From assembly GCF_014638275.1 (NCBI RefSeq), contig NZ_BMFJ01000001.1, forward strand, positions 1,848,338 through 1,912,337: 64,000 bases of DNA, read 5' to 3'. The stretch is from Primorskyibacter flagellatus. Lineage in GTDB: Bacteria; Pseudomonadota; Alphaproteobacteria; Rhodobacterales; Rhodobacteraceae. The position numbers were made by a program, and so were the translations under genes. This document shows, piece by piece, positions 50,645-60,022 of this stretch (position 1 is its first letter; every line of letters starts with the position of its first letter). The notes beneath the pieces are model-generated. The model ran no database searches. It was not told the DNA's origin and saw nothing but the letters and a program-made list of their open reading frames with translations.

Positions 50645-52009
50645 ATGGCCAAACCCCAGATCTCCTATACCTGCCAGTCCTGTGGTGCCCATTTCACCAA
50701 ATGGTCCGGTCAGTGCGACTCCTGCGGGGAGTGGAACACGATTGTGGAGGAGGCCCCGCTGTCCCCCGGTCCCGGCAAGGCGCTGAAGGGCGCAAGGGGG
50801 CGCAAGCTGGCGCTGACCGACCTGTCGACGAAGGAAGCGCCGCCGCCGCGCAGCGCCTCGGGGATGGAGGAACTGGACCGGGTGCTCGGCGGCGGGCTGG
50901 TCCCGGCCTCGGCCATTCTGGTTGGCGGCGATCCCGGGATCGGAAAGTCGACGCTGCTGTTGCAGGCGGCGGCGCGGTTTGCCTCCAACGGGCTGAAAAC
51001 CTTCTATATATCTGGCGAGGAAGCCTCCGCCCAGGTACGGCTTCGCGCGGCGCGCCTTGGCCTGACGGATGCGCCGGTCCAGCTGGCGACGGAGACCTCG
51101 CTTCGCGACATCATGACGACGCTGGACGAGGAGCGGCCCGATCTGGTGGTGATCGATTCGATCCAGACCATGTGGTCGGACAATGTGGAGGCCGCGCCCG
51201 GCTCCGTCTCTCAGGTGCGCGCGACGGCGCAGGAGCTGACGACCTTCGCCAAGCGGCGCGGCGCGGCGGTGATCCTGGTGGGGCACGTTACCAAGGAAGG
51301 TCAGATCGCCGGCCCGCGCGTGGTCGAGCACATGGTCGACACGGTGCTTTATTTCGAGGGCGAGCGGGGCCACCAGTTCCGCATCCTGCGTTCGGTCAAG
51401 AACCGCTTTGGTCCGGCGGATGAAATCGGGGTGTTCGAGATGACCGGCGGCGGGCTGGCCGAGGTCACGAACCCTTCGGCGCTCTTCCTGTCCGAACGCG
51501 GCAAGCCCGCGCCGGGATCGGTGGTCTTCGCGGGAATCGAGGGCACGCGGCCGGTGCTGGTCGAATTTCAGGCGCTGGTCGCCCCGACCCCGCACAGCCA
51601 GCCGCGCCGGACAGTCGTGGGCTGGGACGGCGGACGGCTGGCGATGATCCTCGCGGTGCTGGAATCGCGCTGCGGCATCCCCTTCACCGGGCTGGACGTC
51701 TATCTGAACGTGGCCGGGGGTCTGAAGGTCGGGGAACCGGCGGCGGACCTTGCCGTTGCGGCCGCGATCCTGTCTGCGCGGGAAGACGTGGCGCTTCCCG
51801 CCGACTGCGTGGTTTTTGGAGAGATTTCGCTCTCCGGTGCCCTGCGCCCCGTCGGTCAGACGGAAAACAGGTTGAAAGAAGCCGCAAAACTTGGTTTCTC
51901 CTCCGCCATAGCTCCGGCGGGCGGCAAGATCTCCGGTCGAGAGGGGATGAGCCTGCGCGAAATGGCCGACTTGACGGCCGTGGTGGGCGAGGTATTCGGC
52001 GCGGGATAG
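50645..52009 (+). CDS. radA: DNA repair protein RadA
   Basis: A 454-residue RecA-like helicase in recombination branch migration. The N-terminal zinc finger is CQSCGAHFTKWSGQCDSCGE. Walker A VGGDPGIGKSTLLLQAA, the RadA signature SVKNRFGPADEIGVFEM and the C-terminal Lon-like domain with YLNVAGGLKVGEPAADLAV are all in place. It is 20 bases before cvpA. Confidence 0.97.
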   Translation: MAKPQISYTCQSCGAHFTKWSGQCDSCGEWNTIVEEAPLSPGPGKALKGARGRKLALTDLSTKEAPPPRSASGMEELDRVLGGGLVPASAILVGGDPGIGKSTLLLQAAARFASNGLKTFYISGEEASAQVRLRAARLGLTDAPVQLATETSLRDIMTTLDEERPDLVVIDSIQTMWSDNVEAAPGSVSQVRATAQELTTFAKRRGAAVILVGHVTKEGQIAGPRVVEHMVDTVLYFEGERGHQFRILRSVKNRFGPADEIGVFEMTGGGLAEVTNPSALFLSERGKPAPGSVVFAGIEGTRPVLVEFQALVAPTPHSQPRRTVVGWDGGRLAMILAVLESRCGIPFTGLDVYLNVAGGLKVGEPAADLAVAAAILSAREDVALPADCVVFGEISLSGALRPVGQTENRLKEAAKLGFSSAIAPAGGKISGREGMSLREMADLTAVVGEVFGAG

Positions 52010-52029
52010 CGCTTCGGAAGGACGGGCAG

Positions 52030-52584
52030 ATGGAAGGTTTCACGGTCATCGACGCGGTTGTCGCGGTTGTCGTCGTGCTGTCGGCACTGCTGGCCTATTC
52101 GCGCGGCCTCGTGCGCGAGGCGCTGGCCATCGGCGGCTGGATCGCCGCCGGCATCCTCGCCTTCCTCTTCGCGCCGCAGGTGCAGCCGCTCGTGAAGGAG
52201 GTGCCGTTCATCGGCCCGTTCATCTCGGACAACTGCGAACTGGCGATGATTACCGCCTTCGCCGCTGTCTTTGCCGTGGTGCTGCTGGTGGCGTCGCTGT
52301 TCACGCCGCTGTTCTCCTCGGTCATCCAGCGCTCGGCCATCGGGGGGCTCGACCAGGCGCTCGGCTTCCTGTTCGGGGTCGCACGGGGGCTCTTGCTCGT
52401 TGCGATCGCCTTCTTCGTCTACAACACGATCTTCGCGGCACAGCAGACGGCGGTTGTCGACAACTCCCGCTCCGCGCAGGTGTTCGGTCAGCTGACCGGC
52501 AAGATCGAACAGGAAAATCCGGAACAGGCGCTTGGCTGGGTCACCCAGCAATACGAGCAGCTGATCGGCACCTGTTCGCAATAA
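52030..52584 (+). CDS. cvpA: CvpA-family membrane protein
   Basis: 184 residues with four hydrophobic segments. The N-terminus IDAVVAVVVVLSALLAYSRG and the conserved region FLFGVARGLLLVAIAFFVY are typical of CvpA (colicin V production protein). It is adjacent to purF as in E. coli, which supports the name. Its biochemical role is unclear; it is a membrane protein linked to envelope stress. Confidence 0.93.
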   Translation: MEGFTVIDAVVAVVVVLSALLAYSRGLVREALAIGGWIAAGILAFLFAPQVQPLVKEVPFIGPFISDNCELAMITAFAAVFAVVLLVASLFTPLFSSVIQRSAIGGLDQALGFLFGVARGLLLVAIAFFVYNTIFAAQQTAVVDNSRSAQVFGQLTGKIEQENPEQALGWVTQQYEQLIGTCSQ

Positions 52585-52677
52585 TCGGGCAGTCCGATCA
52601 CGTTTGCTCCGCCCGGCTCAGGGCTTTGTGATCCTTTCGTGACACCGCCCGGTTAACGCCTTATGAGGGTCCGCAGG

Positions 52678-54207
52678 ATGCCTACGGATTCGGAGCACGC
52701 CTTGTCCTGCCAGACCCCCTCCTCCCGCCCCGCCGCTGCCGCGGTGCAAAAGGATTTGCCCCAGCTTCCCTGGGATGACGACAAGCTGAAAGAGGAATGC
52801 GGGATATTCGGCGTCTTCGGCGTCACGGATGCCGCCAGCTTTGTCGCGCTTGGCCTGCACGCGCTGCAGCACCGCGGGCAGGAGGCCGGCGGGATCGTCT
52901 GCCATGACCCCGAACACGGGTTCAACTCCACCCGCCGCTTCGGACTGGTGCGCGACAACTTCACCTCGCAGTCGGTGATCGACGGGCTGCCTGGGCCTAT
53001 CTCCATCGGGCATGTGCGTTATTCCACCGCAGGATCGAAGGGCGCGACGCAGATCCGCGACGTGCAGCCCTTCTTCGGCGAATTCGCCATGGGCGGGGCG
53101 GCGATTGCGCACAACGGCAATATCACCAATGCCGATGCGCTGCGCCGCGAACTGATCGAACGCGGGTCGATCTTCCAGTCCAACTCCGACAGCGAATGCA
53201 TCATCCACCTGATGGCGCGGTCCCTGCAGAAGGGAATCCCGGAACGGATGGAGGACGCGCTGCGCCGGGTCGAGGGCGCATTTTCCGTCGTTGCGATGAC
53301 CGACACGCAGCTGATCGGCGTACGCGATCCGCTCGGCGTGCGCCCGCTTGTGCTGGGCAAGGTGGCCGATGGCTGGGCGCTGAGTTCGGAGACCTGCGCG
53401 CTCGATATCATCGGCGCGGAATTCGTGCGCGAGATCGAGCCGGGCGAGATGGTCGTCATCACCGAAAAGGGGCTGGAGTCGCGCTTCCCCTTCCGCCGCA
53501 AGTCGCCGCGCTTCTGCATCTTCGAACATGTCTATTTCTCCCGTCCCGACTCGCTGATCGGTGGCCGCTCGGTCTACGAAACCCGCCGCCAGATCGGTGT
53601 GGAACTGGCCCGCGAAGCGCCGATGGACGCCGACCTCGTCTGCCCGGTGCCCGACAGCGGGACCCCGGCGGCGATCGGCTATTCGCAGGAATCGGGCATT
53701 CCCTATGCCATGGGGATCATCCGCAACCAGTACATGGGCCGGACCTTCATCGAACCGACCGAACAGATCCGCAACATGGGCGTGCGGCTGAAGCTGAACG
53801 TCAACCGGGCCCTGATCCAGGGCAAGCGGGTGATCCTGGTGGACGACTCCGTGGTGCGGGGCACGACCTCTCGCAAGATCAAGGAGATGATCCTCGACGC
53901 CGGCGCGGCCGAGGTGCATTTCCGCATCGCCTCCCCGCCGACGGCCTGGCCCTGTTTCTACGGGGTGGATACGCCGAACCGGGAAAAGCTGCTGGCCGCG
54001 ACCATGTCCGAGGACGAGATGCGCGACCATCTGGGCGTCGACAGTCTCAAGTTCATCTCGCTGGACGGGCTCTACCGCGCGGTCGGCGCGGTGGAGGGAC
54101 GCAACGACAAGTGCCCGCAGTATTGCGACGCGTGCTTCTCGGGCGAATATCCGGTGGCGCCCTCGGACATGATCGAAAAGGGTTTCGAACTGAAAGCGGC
54201 GGAATAG
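52678..54207 (+). CDS. purF: Amidophosphoribosyltransferase
   Basis: First step of purine synthesis: PRPP and glutamine to phosphoribosylamine. 509 residues from 52678, with GAGGG 9 bases upstream; a start at 52663 has no such site. The catalytic Cys is in EECGIFGVFG after a propeptide of about 35 residues. ALQHRGQEAGGIV and HVRYSTAGS belong to the Ntn glutaminase. LVDDSVVRGTTSRKI is the PRPP loop. The C-terminal CPQYCDACFSGEYP may bind iron-sulfur, as in Fe-S PurF. Confidence 0.97.
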   Translation: MPTDSEHALSCQTPSSRPAAAAVQKDLPQLPWDDDKLKEECGIFGVFGVTDAASFVALGLHALQHRGQEAGGIVCHDPEHGFNSTRRFGLVRDNFTSQSVIDGLPGPISIGHVRYSTAGSKGATQIRDVQPFFGEFAMGGAAIAHNGNITNADALRRELIERGSIFQSNSDSECIIHLMARSLQKGIPERMEDALRRVEGAFSVVAMTDTQLIGVRDPLGVRPLVLGKVADGWALSSETCALDIIGAEFVREIEPGEMVVITEKGLESRFPFRRKSPRFCIFEHVYFSRPDSLIGGRSVYETRRQIGVELAREAPMDADLVCPVPDSGTPAAIGYSQESGIPYAMGIIRNQYMGRTFIEPTEQIRNMGVRLKLNVNRALIQGKRVILVDDSVVRGTTSRKIKEMILDAGAAEVHFRIASPPTAWPCFYGVDTPNREKLLAATMSEDEMRDHLGVDSLKFISLDGLYRAVGAVEGRNDKCPQYCDACFSGEYPVAPSDMIEKGFELKAAE

Positions 54208-54397
54208 CGTCCGCAAGAGCCCCGCGCTTCACAGCTTCGGGATCGGCTCGCAGTTGCCATCGTGTTCGGCCGTCCTGAGCACGACCCGGCCGATGCCGTT
54301 GCGTCAGCCGGCGCCCTGCTTTCCATTGGCTGCGTCGTGCCTCATTGCCCCTCTTCCGCGCCCCTCGGGGCGTCAGGCAGAAGGACATGGGGCCGGA

Positions 54398-54652
54398 ATG
54401 GCAGGAACACCGGGAAAGGTCGCCGAACTGGCGACAGAAGAAAACGCGCTCGACCTCGGCGGGGTCGCGTTGCTTGGCACGATGGTGGACGGGGCGCGGC
54501 GGAGCGCTTTGCTGAGGCTCGCCGGCGGGTCGGTGCAGAAGGTCGCGCCGGGGGACCGGATCGGGCTGGTGAAGGTGCAGGCGATCGGCGAAGGCGTGGT
54601 CGTCATCAGCGGGTTCGGCGGGACGGAAACGCTGCGGATGCCCGAGGGCTGA
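54398..54652 (+). CDS. Short PilP/GspC-like beta domain protein
   Basis: 84 residues. The stretch LLGTMVDGARRSALLRLAGG, followed by VQKVAPGDRIGLVKVQAIG and LRMP, resembles the small beta domain of PilP/GspC inner-membrane secretion proteins. It has no signal or membrane anchor from this start; an upstream frame from 54254 adds a low-information hydrophobic stretch. No secretion or pilus genes are nearby. Could be an isolated domain or a remnant. Confidence 0.6.
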   Translation: MAGTPGKVAELATEENALDLGGVALLGTMVDGARRSALLRLAGGSVQKVAPGDRIGLVKVQAIGEGVVVISGFGGTETLRMPEG

Positions 54653-54710
54653 GGCCCGCGCGCACGGCTCCATCTTGACGGGTTGCGGCAAAGGCGGCAC
54701 ACCCGCCGCC

Positions 54711-55352
54711 ATGACTGACCAGATTGCCATCATCACCGGCGCGTCGCGGGGCCTCGGGGCCGCGCTCGCCAGGGCGCTCGCGCCGACTCACCACATCGTT
54801 GCCGTCGCCCGCACGGTCGGCGCGCTCGAGGAACTGGACGACGCGATCCGCGCGGCCGGAGGGGCGGCGACGCTGGCCCCGATGGACGTCACCAAGGCGG
54901 ATGCCATGGCGCAGCTGTGCCGGTCGGTGCATGACAGATGGGGCGGCGCCGCGCTCTGGCTGCACACGGCGGTTCATGCCGCACCGCTGTCGCCGGTGGC
55001 GCATATCGACAGCCGGGACTGGGCAAAGTCAGTCGAGGTCAACGTCACCGCCATGGGTCACCTGATCCCCTATTTCGCCGCGCTTCTGGGCAACGACGGT
55101 CAGGCGGTGTTCTTCGACGACCCGGCCGCGCAGTCCAAGTTCCACGGCGCCTACGGGGCCACAAAGACCGCGCAGATCACCTTGGCACGCACCTTTGCCA
55201 CCGAGAACACCAAGACCGGGCCGAAGGTGCATGTGCTGACGCCCGCACCGATGCCGACGGCCACCCGCGCGCGGTTCCACCCTGGAGAGGACCGCTCCGC
55301 CCTTGCCCACCCCGACGCCGAGGCCGCACGGCTTCTGGCTCTCATCATGTGA
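54711..55352 (+). CDS. Short-chain dehydrogenase/reductase, atypical active site
   Basis: 213 residues. The NAD(P) motif AIITGASRGLGAALARALA and the catalytic Tyr/Lys in AYGATKTAQITLA are visible. The usual NNAG motif reads HTAVHAAP, and the Ser normally about 13 residues before Tyr seems replaced in FFDDPAAQSKF. It resembles YciK-type members with reduced activity. It is 58 bases after the previous gene and 4 bases before DUF1801. Confidence 0.87.
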   Translation: MTDQIAIITGASRGLGAALARALAPTHHIVAVARTVGALEELDDAIRAAGGAATLAPMDVTKADAMAQLCRSVHDRWGGAALWLHTAVHAAPLSPVAHIDSRDWAKSVEVNVTAMGHLIPYFAALLGNDGQAVFFDDPAAQSKFHGAYGATKTAQITLARTFATENTKTGPKVHVLTPAPMPTATRARFHPGEDRSALAHPDAEAARLLALIM

Positions 55353-55356
55353 CATC

Positions 55357-55728
55357 ATGGCAGACGACCCCGCAGGCTACATCGCCGAACAGTCCGAAAC
55401 ACAGGCCAGGGCGCTGAAGGCGCTGCGGAAGTTCCTTGCCGCACGGATCGCCCATGCCGGGATCGCGGTGGAGGAGGTGATGTCCTACGGCATGCCGGGA
55501 TACCGCATCCTTTCGGGGCGCGGACAGGGGAAGATGCTGCTTGGCTATGCCGGGTGGAAGGGGCATCTGGCGATCTATCCGCATTCGGGATCGGTTCTGG
55601 GCAAGATGGCCAAGGAGACGCGCGGGATGAGCCAGACCAAGAGCGCGCTGCACATCGGTGTCGGGACCCTGCCGGACGAGAAGGTCGTGGACCGGATGAT
55701 CCACCTGCGGCTGGACGAACTGCACTGA
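55357..55728 (+). CDS. DUF1801/YdhG-like protein
   Basis: 123 residues. The core VEEVMSYGMPGYRI, LGYAGWKGHLAIYPHSG and the C-terminal LPDEKVVDRMIHLRLDEL fit the DUF1801 (YdhG, frataxin-like fold) family. Members are sometimes described as iron chaperones; evidence for that here is lacking. Four bases from the SDR gene, so cotranscribed. Confidence 0.87.
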   Translation: MADDPAGYIAEQSETQARALKALRKFLAARIAHAGIAVEEVMSYGMPGYRILSGRGQGKMLLGYAGWKGHLAIYPHSGSVLGKMAKETRGMSQTKSALHIGVGTLPDEKVVDRMIHLRLDELH

Positions 55729-55790
55729 CCTGAGCGCTGTACGGGGCCTGCGCCATGCGGCTTCCTTTGGTCTCAGCTATCCCTGCACTC

Positions 55791-55860
55791 CGTCATCCTC
55801 GGACTTGATCCGAGGGTCTCCCCGGCAAGAAATCCTCTGATCAAGTCCGAAGATGACGGC
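55791..55860. repeat. Dispersed palindromic element, inverted pair
   Basis: CGTCATCCTCGGACTTGATC and CGAGGGTCTCCCCGGC are followed by the inverted partner AATCCTCTGATCAAGTCCGA then AGATGACGG. Together they make one large palindrome. Confidence 0.75.
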
Positions 55861-55904
55861 GTGCGGGATTGGGGGTCGTTCTGCCCAGTTCTCATGGATA
55901 CCGC

Positions 55905-55975
55905 AGTGTGCCGGGCTGGAAGCCCGGCCTGCGCGTCCGGCAACCGTGGCCCGTAGGCCGGACTTCCGGCCCGGC
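55905..55975. repeat. GC-rich hairpins upstream of surE
   Basis: GCCGGGCTGGAAGCCCGGC and, about 25 bases later, GGCCGGACTTCCGGCC are two self-complementary segments within the 393-base gap between DUF1801 and surE. The rest of the gap has no supported gene. Confidence 0.55.
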
Positions 55976-56121
55976 TCGCTCCCCGTACCAATTTCGTCGC
56001 CACTTCACCGCACGCAACCTCGCCCCTCGGTGCCTTCCGCAACGCTCTCCGCCTTTCCCCCGCCTTGCCCGTCCGGTCCCCCGGCGCTATGCAGGGAAAA
56101 ACGGGCAGGACGGGGCGGATC

Positions 56122-56904
56122 ATGCGTATTCTCATCACCAACGACGACGGCATCAACGCGCCCGGCCTGAAGGTGATGGAGGCCATCGCCGCCGACATCG
56201 CCGGCCCGGGCGGAGAGGTCTGGATCGTCGCCCCCGCCTTCGAACAGTCGGGCGTGGGGCACATGATTTCCTACACCCATCCCTTCATGATCTCCGAAAT
56301 GGGCGAGCGCCGGTTTGCGGCCGAAGGATCCCCCGCCGACTGCGTCATGGCGGGGCTGCACGAGGTGCTGGCCGGGAAACAGGTCGACCTGGTGCTTTCA
56401 GGGGTGAACCGGGGCAACAACTCTGCCGAGAACGCGCTTTATTCCGGCACGCTTGGCGGCGCGATGGAAGGGGCGTTGCAGGGCATTCCGGCGTTCGCGC
56501 TGTCGCAATACCTCGGCCCCGACAACTTCCGCATTCCGGAGGCATTCGACTGCGCCGCGACCCACGGTGCATCTGTCATCCGCAAGGTGCTGGACACGGG
56601 GCTGGCGGACGACGCGCCCTACCGGCTGTTCTACAACATCAATTTTCCGCCCTGCCCCGCCGATGCGGTGAAGGGCATGAAGGTCGCGCCGCAGGGCATC
56701 CGGCCTGACACGACCTTTTCGGTGGAGCCGCATGAATCCCCCTCCGGCCGCCGCTTCCTGTGGAGCCGGGGCACCGACCAGCGGAAGCCTTCCGCGCCGG
56801 GCACGGATGCGGCGGCGAACCTCGACAACTACGTCTCCGTCACGCCGATGCGGGCGGACCTGACGGCGCATGACATGCTGGAGGCCCTCAAGGTCATCGA
56901 ATGA
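56122..56904 (+). CDS. surE: 5'/3'-nucleotidase SurE
   Basis: Stationary-phase survival phosphatase. 260 residues. The metal-binding start [19 protein letters not shown], then [12 protein letters not shown], and [20 protein letters not shown] are diagnostic. Start chosen at 56122 because the family begins exactly there. It overlaps pcm by ATGA; surE-pcm-nlpD order is conserved with E. coli, where rpoS follows; there is no rpoS here. Confidence 0.97.
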   Translation: MRILITNDDGINAPGLKVMEAIAADIAGPGGEVWIVAPAFEQSGVGHMISYTHPFMISEMGERRFAAEGSPADCVMAGLHEVLAGKQVDLVLSGVNRGNNSAENALYSGTLGGAMEGALQGIPAFALSQYLGPDNFRIPEAFDCAATHGASVIRKVLDTGLADDAPYRLFYNINFPPCPADAVKGMKVAPQGIRPDTTFSVEPHESPSGRRFLWSRGTDQRKPSAPGTDAAANLDNYVSVTPMRADLTAHDMLEALKVIE

Positions 56905-57554
56905 GCGACGACGCCGACCTCGCCGAACGCAAGATGCAGTTTCTGTTCGCCCTGCGCTCGCGCGGGGTGACGGACCGGCGCACGCTGGCGGCGATGGAGG
57001 CCGTGGACCGGGGCGATTTCGTGCGCGGCCTGTTCGCTGAACGCGCGTATGAGGACATGCCGCTGCCGATTGCCTGCGGGCAGACGATCTCCCAGCCCTC
57101 CATCGTCGGGCTGATGACGCAGGCACTTGACGTGGACCCGCGCCACCGGGTGCTGGAGGTCGGGACCGGATCGGGTTACCAGGCGGCGGTGCTGGCGCAT
57201 ATGGCGCGGCGCGTCTACACCATCGACCGGCACCAGCGGCTGGTAAAGGACGCGCAGGCGCTGTTCGAACGCATGGGGCTGGGCAACATCACCACCTTCG
57301 TCGCCGACGGCAGCCACGGGCTGGCCGATCAGGCGCCGTTTGATCGTATCATCGTGACCGCCGCGGCAGAGGATGCGCCGGGGCCGCTCTTGGCTCAGTT
57401 GAAGATTGGCGGTATCATGGTATTGCCCGTCGGACAGTCGGATACGGTGCAGAGCCTGATCCGGGTCAGGCGGGAAGAGACGGGCTACGACTACGAGGAA
57501 CTTCGCCCGGTGCGTTTCGTGCCGCTGGTGGAGGGGATCGGAAAGGACGACTGA
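56901..57554 (+). CDS. pcm: Protein-L-isoaspartate O-methyltransferase
   Basis: Repairs isoaspartyl damage in proteins using SAM. 217 residues. [11 protein letters not shown]-type segment reads [21 protein letters not shown] motif I is [18 protein letters not shown]; motif [13 protein letters not shown]. Normal length. It is translationally coupled to surE. Confidence 0.97.
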   Translation: MSDDADLAERKMQFLFALRSRGVTDRRTLAAMEAVDRGDFVRGLFAERAYEDMPLPIACGQTISQPSIVGLMTQALDVDPRHRVLEVGTGSGYQAAVLAHMARRVYTIDRHQRLVKDAQALFERMGLGNITTFVADGSHGLADQAPFDRIIVTAAAEDAPGPLLAQLKIGGIMVLPVGQSDTVQSLIRVRREETGYDYEELRPVRFVPLVEGIGKDD

Positions 57555-57619
57555 GGCGCCGCGGGCGCCGGACGGGTAGACGAGACCCCGGTCAACGGGG
57601 TGCAGCGAGGGATCGACAG

Positions 57620-58864
57620 ATGCAGGACATGGCAGCGAAACGCGGTGCCGGGACGGGCAGCGGCCGGGCGTCTCTGGTGCGGGGGCTTCTTGCGGGCACG
57701 GCGGTGCTGGCACTGGCGGCATGCGAAAACGGCATGGACCTAGACCTGCGCGGCGGGCTTGGCGGGTTCTCCACGACCGAGGCGGCGCGCACCGCAACGC
57801 TGGACCGGCCGCAGCCGGACGACCGCGGCGTGATCTCCTATCCGAATTACCAGGTGGCCGTCGCGCGGCGGGGCGACACTGTCAGCAGCGTCGCCAGCCG
57901 TGTCGGGGTCGCCGCACCCGACCTGGCGTCCTACAACGGACTGCGCGTAGACGACGGGCTGCGCCAGGGCGAGGTTCTGGCGCTGCCGCAGCGGGTGGCC
58001 GAACCCTCCCCCGCCACGGGCGCGTCCGGGGTCGGGCCGATCGTGGCACCGGGGGCGGTCGACATCGGCTCCATGGCCGGAGCCGCGATCGACCGCGCCG
58101 GCGACCAGCGGGTCGAGGTGACCACCCTGCCCCCCGCCGCCAACCAGCTGCGCGGGCCGGAGCCGGTGCGCCACCAGGTCGTGCGCGGAGAGACCGCCTA
58201 TACCGTCGCGCGTCTCTACGGTGTGTCGGTCAAGTCGCTGGCGGACTGGAACGGTCTGGACAGCAACTACACCATCCGCGAGGGCCAGTTCCTGCTGATC
58301 CCGGTGGCCGAACAGGCGGCCGCCGTTGCCCCCGCAACCACCACCAATCCGCCGGGCGTGGGCACGCCGACCCCGGTGCCGCCCAGCTCCGGCTCTCCGC
58401 TTCCGGCAGAGAAGACGGAGCCGGTGAAACCGGCCGCCGCCGCAACCGCCAAGGCGGAGGAGAAACCGACCGTAGCGCCCGACCTCGGCAAGCAGCAGAC
58501 CGCCGCCCCGAAGACCACCGCGATGGATTACCCCGTTAAGGGCCGCATCATCCGCGAGTACGCCAAGGGCCGGAACGACGGGATCGACATCGCCGCCGAT
58601 CCCGGCACGGCCGTGCGCGCGGCGCAGGGCGGCACCGTGGCCGCGCTGACGTCGAATTCGGACAACGTGAAGGTGATCGTGGTGCGGCACGAGAACAAGC
58701 TGCTGACGGTCTATTCCAACGTCGACCGGATTGCCGTCAAGGAAGGCCAGTCGGTCACCCGCGGTCAGAAGCTGGCGGAGATCCGGTCGGGTGAATCGCC
58801 CTACGTGCATTTCGAAGTTCGCAAGGGGCTCGAGGCGACTGATCCCATGGGATACCTGAACTGA
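57620..58864 (+). CDS. nlpD: NlpD-like lipoprotein with LysM domains and a degenerate M23 domain
   Basis: 414 residues. A lipobox ALAAC puts the lipidated Cys at about residue 35. Two LysM repeats (about 72-125, with GDTVSSVASRVGV, and 188-235, with GETAYTVARLYGV) bind peptidoglycan. The C-terminal LytM/M23 domain (about 300-414) reads GRNDGIDIAADPG where active enzymes have His, and only one His remains in YVHFEVR. It is likely a non-catalytic amidase activator, as NlpD is in E. coli. GAGGG lies 8 bases before the ATG at 57620. Confidence 0.94.
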   Translation: MQDMAAKRGAGTGSGRASLVRGLLAGTAVLALAACENGMDLDLRGGLGGFSTTEAARTATLDRPQPDDRGVISYPNYQVAVARRGDTVSSVASRVGVAAPDLASYNGLRVDDGLRQGEVLALPQRVAEPSPATGASGVGPIVAPGAVDIGSMAGAAIDRAGDQRVEVTTLPPAANQLRGPEPVRHQVVRGETAYTVARLYGVSVKSLADWNGLDSNYTIREGQFLLIPVAEQAAAVAPATTTNPPGVGTPTPVPPSSGSPLPAEKTEPVKPAAAATAKAEEKPTVAPDLGKQQTAAPKTTAMDYPVKGRIIREYAKGRNDGIDIAADPGTAVRAAQGGTVAALTSNSDNVKVIVVRHENKLLTVYSNVDRIAVKEGQSVTRGQKLAEIRSGESPYVHFEVRKGLEATDPMGYLN

Positions 58865-58880
58865 GGATATCCGTATGCGG

Positions 58881-58998
58881 ACGTCATCCCCGGACTTGAT
58901 CCGGAGGTTTCGGTGGCATGGCATCCTCCGGTGAGGCCGAAGGATGACTATGGTACGGGGTGACGGGAGATCCTCCGGTCAAGCCGGAGGATGACGGC
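58881..58998. repeat. Dispersed palindromic element, triple arrangement
   Basis: GACGTCATCCCCGGACTTGA, then GCATCCTCCGGTGAGGCCGA with AGGATGAC, then GATCCTCCGGTCAAGCCGGA with GGATGACGG: three related units in 118 bases between nlpD and the convergent DUF815 gene. It may act as a two-way transcription stop. Confidence 0.75.
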
Positions 58999-59020
58999 TG
59001 CGTGGGATGAAGCGTAAGTG

Positions 59021-59167
59021 TCAGGCGGCTCCGGGTGAGAGCAGCCAGAGCGCGGTGCCACCATTCACGATCAACCCAGCCCCAACCGTACCCCGCAGGA
59101 AATGTGCCAAGCCAACGGCCGGCAGCACTGCCAAAAGCATCCCGCGAAAGGTCGATACTCCCGGCAA
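59021..59167 (-). CDS. Possible small membrane protein
   Basis: A 48-residue frame from a TTG at 59167, reading PGVSTFRGMLLAVLPAVGLA then FLRGTVGAGLIVNGGTALWL. It has two hydrophobic segments and lies 8 bases after the DUF815 stop on the same strand. No family is recognised; the frame is open further upstream inside DUF815, so the start is uncertain. Confidence 0.3.
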   Translation of the reverse strand: MPGVSTFRGMLLAVLPAVGLAHFLRGTVGAGLIVNGGTALWLLSPGAA

Positions 59168-59175
59168 AGAGACTG

Positions 59176-60018
59176 TCAGCCGATCCGGACCCCGTGCCGC
59201 CCCGCCAGATCGGTAAAGAACTGCCAGGCGACACGGCCCGAGCGGGAGCCACGCGTGGCCTGCCACTCGATCGCCTCGGCCCGGAGCGTTTCGGGATCGA
59301 CGGCCAGGCCATGGGCGGCGCAGTATCCGTCGATCATGGCGAGGTAGTCGTCCTGGTCGCAGGGGTGGAACCCGAGCCAGAGCCCGAAGCGGTCGGAGAG
59401 GGAGACCTTCTCCTCGACCGCCTCGCCGGGATTGATCGCGGTGGAGCGTTCGTTGTCGATCATGTCGCGCGGCATCAGGTGGCGGCGGTTCGACGTGGCG
59501 TAGAAAAGCACGTTGTCCGGGCGTCCGGAGATGCCGCCGTCGAGCACGGCCTTCAGGGATTTGTAGTGCTGGTCGTCGTGGCTGAAGGACAGGTCGTCAC
59601 AGAACAGAAGGAAGCGGTGGTCGGTGGTGCCGAGCAGCTGGAGCAGGCGCTGAACGGTCGGCAGGTCCTCCCGCTGAAGCTCGACGATCTTGAGCGGCAG
59701 GCCGCGGGTCAGGATGTCGGCGTGGATCGCCTTGACGAGGCTCGACTTGCCCATCCCCCGCGCGCCCCAGAGCAGGGCGTTGTTGGCCGGGTACCCCTCG
59801 GCGAAGCGCAACGTGTTGGCGAGCAGGGTCTCGCGCGACCGGTCGATGCCGACCAGCAGATCCAGCGCCACGCGGGAGACCTTCGCAACGGGTTCCAGCC
59901 GCTCCGGGCCGGTGTGCCATATGAAAGCATCCGCAGCATCGAAGTCGGGCGCGGAGAGAGGAGCCGGGGCCATGCGTTCCAGGGCCTCGGCGATGCGGGT
60001 CAGGGTCTCTTCTGTCAT
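59176..60018 (-). CDS. DUF815 AAA-type ATPase
   Basis: 280 residues. Walker A is ALLWGARGMGKSSLVKAIH and Walker B is FLLFCDDLSF; VLFYATSNRRHLMPRDM is the sensor-1 region. This matches DUF815, a predicted AAA+ ATPase family of unknown function. The start lies 4 bases downstream of the tatC stop, so it is the last gene of the tat operon. A link to Tat export is suggested only by position. Confidence 0.94.
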   Translation of the reverse strand: MTEETLTRIAEALERMAPAPLSAPDFDAADAFIWHTGPERLEPVAKVSRVALDLLVGIDRSRETLLANTLRFAEGYPANNALLWGARGMGKSSLVKAIHADILTRGLPLKIVELQREDLPTVQRLLQLLGTTDHRFLLFCDDLSFSHDDQHYKSLKAVLDGGISGRPDNVLFYATSNRRHLMPRDMIDNERSTAINPGEAVEEKVSLSDRFGLWLGFHPCDQDDYLAMIDGYCAAHGLAVDPETLRAEAIEWQATRGSRSGRVAWQFFTDLAGRHGVRIG

Positions 60019-60022
60019 CCTG

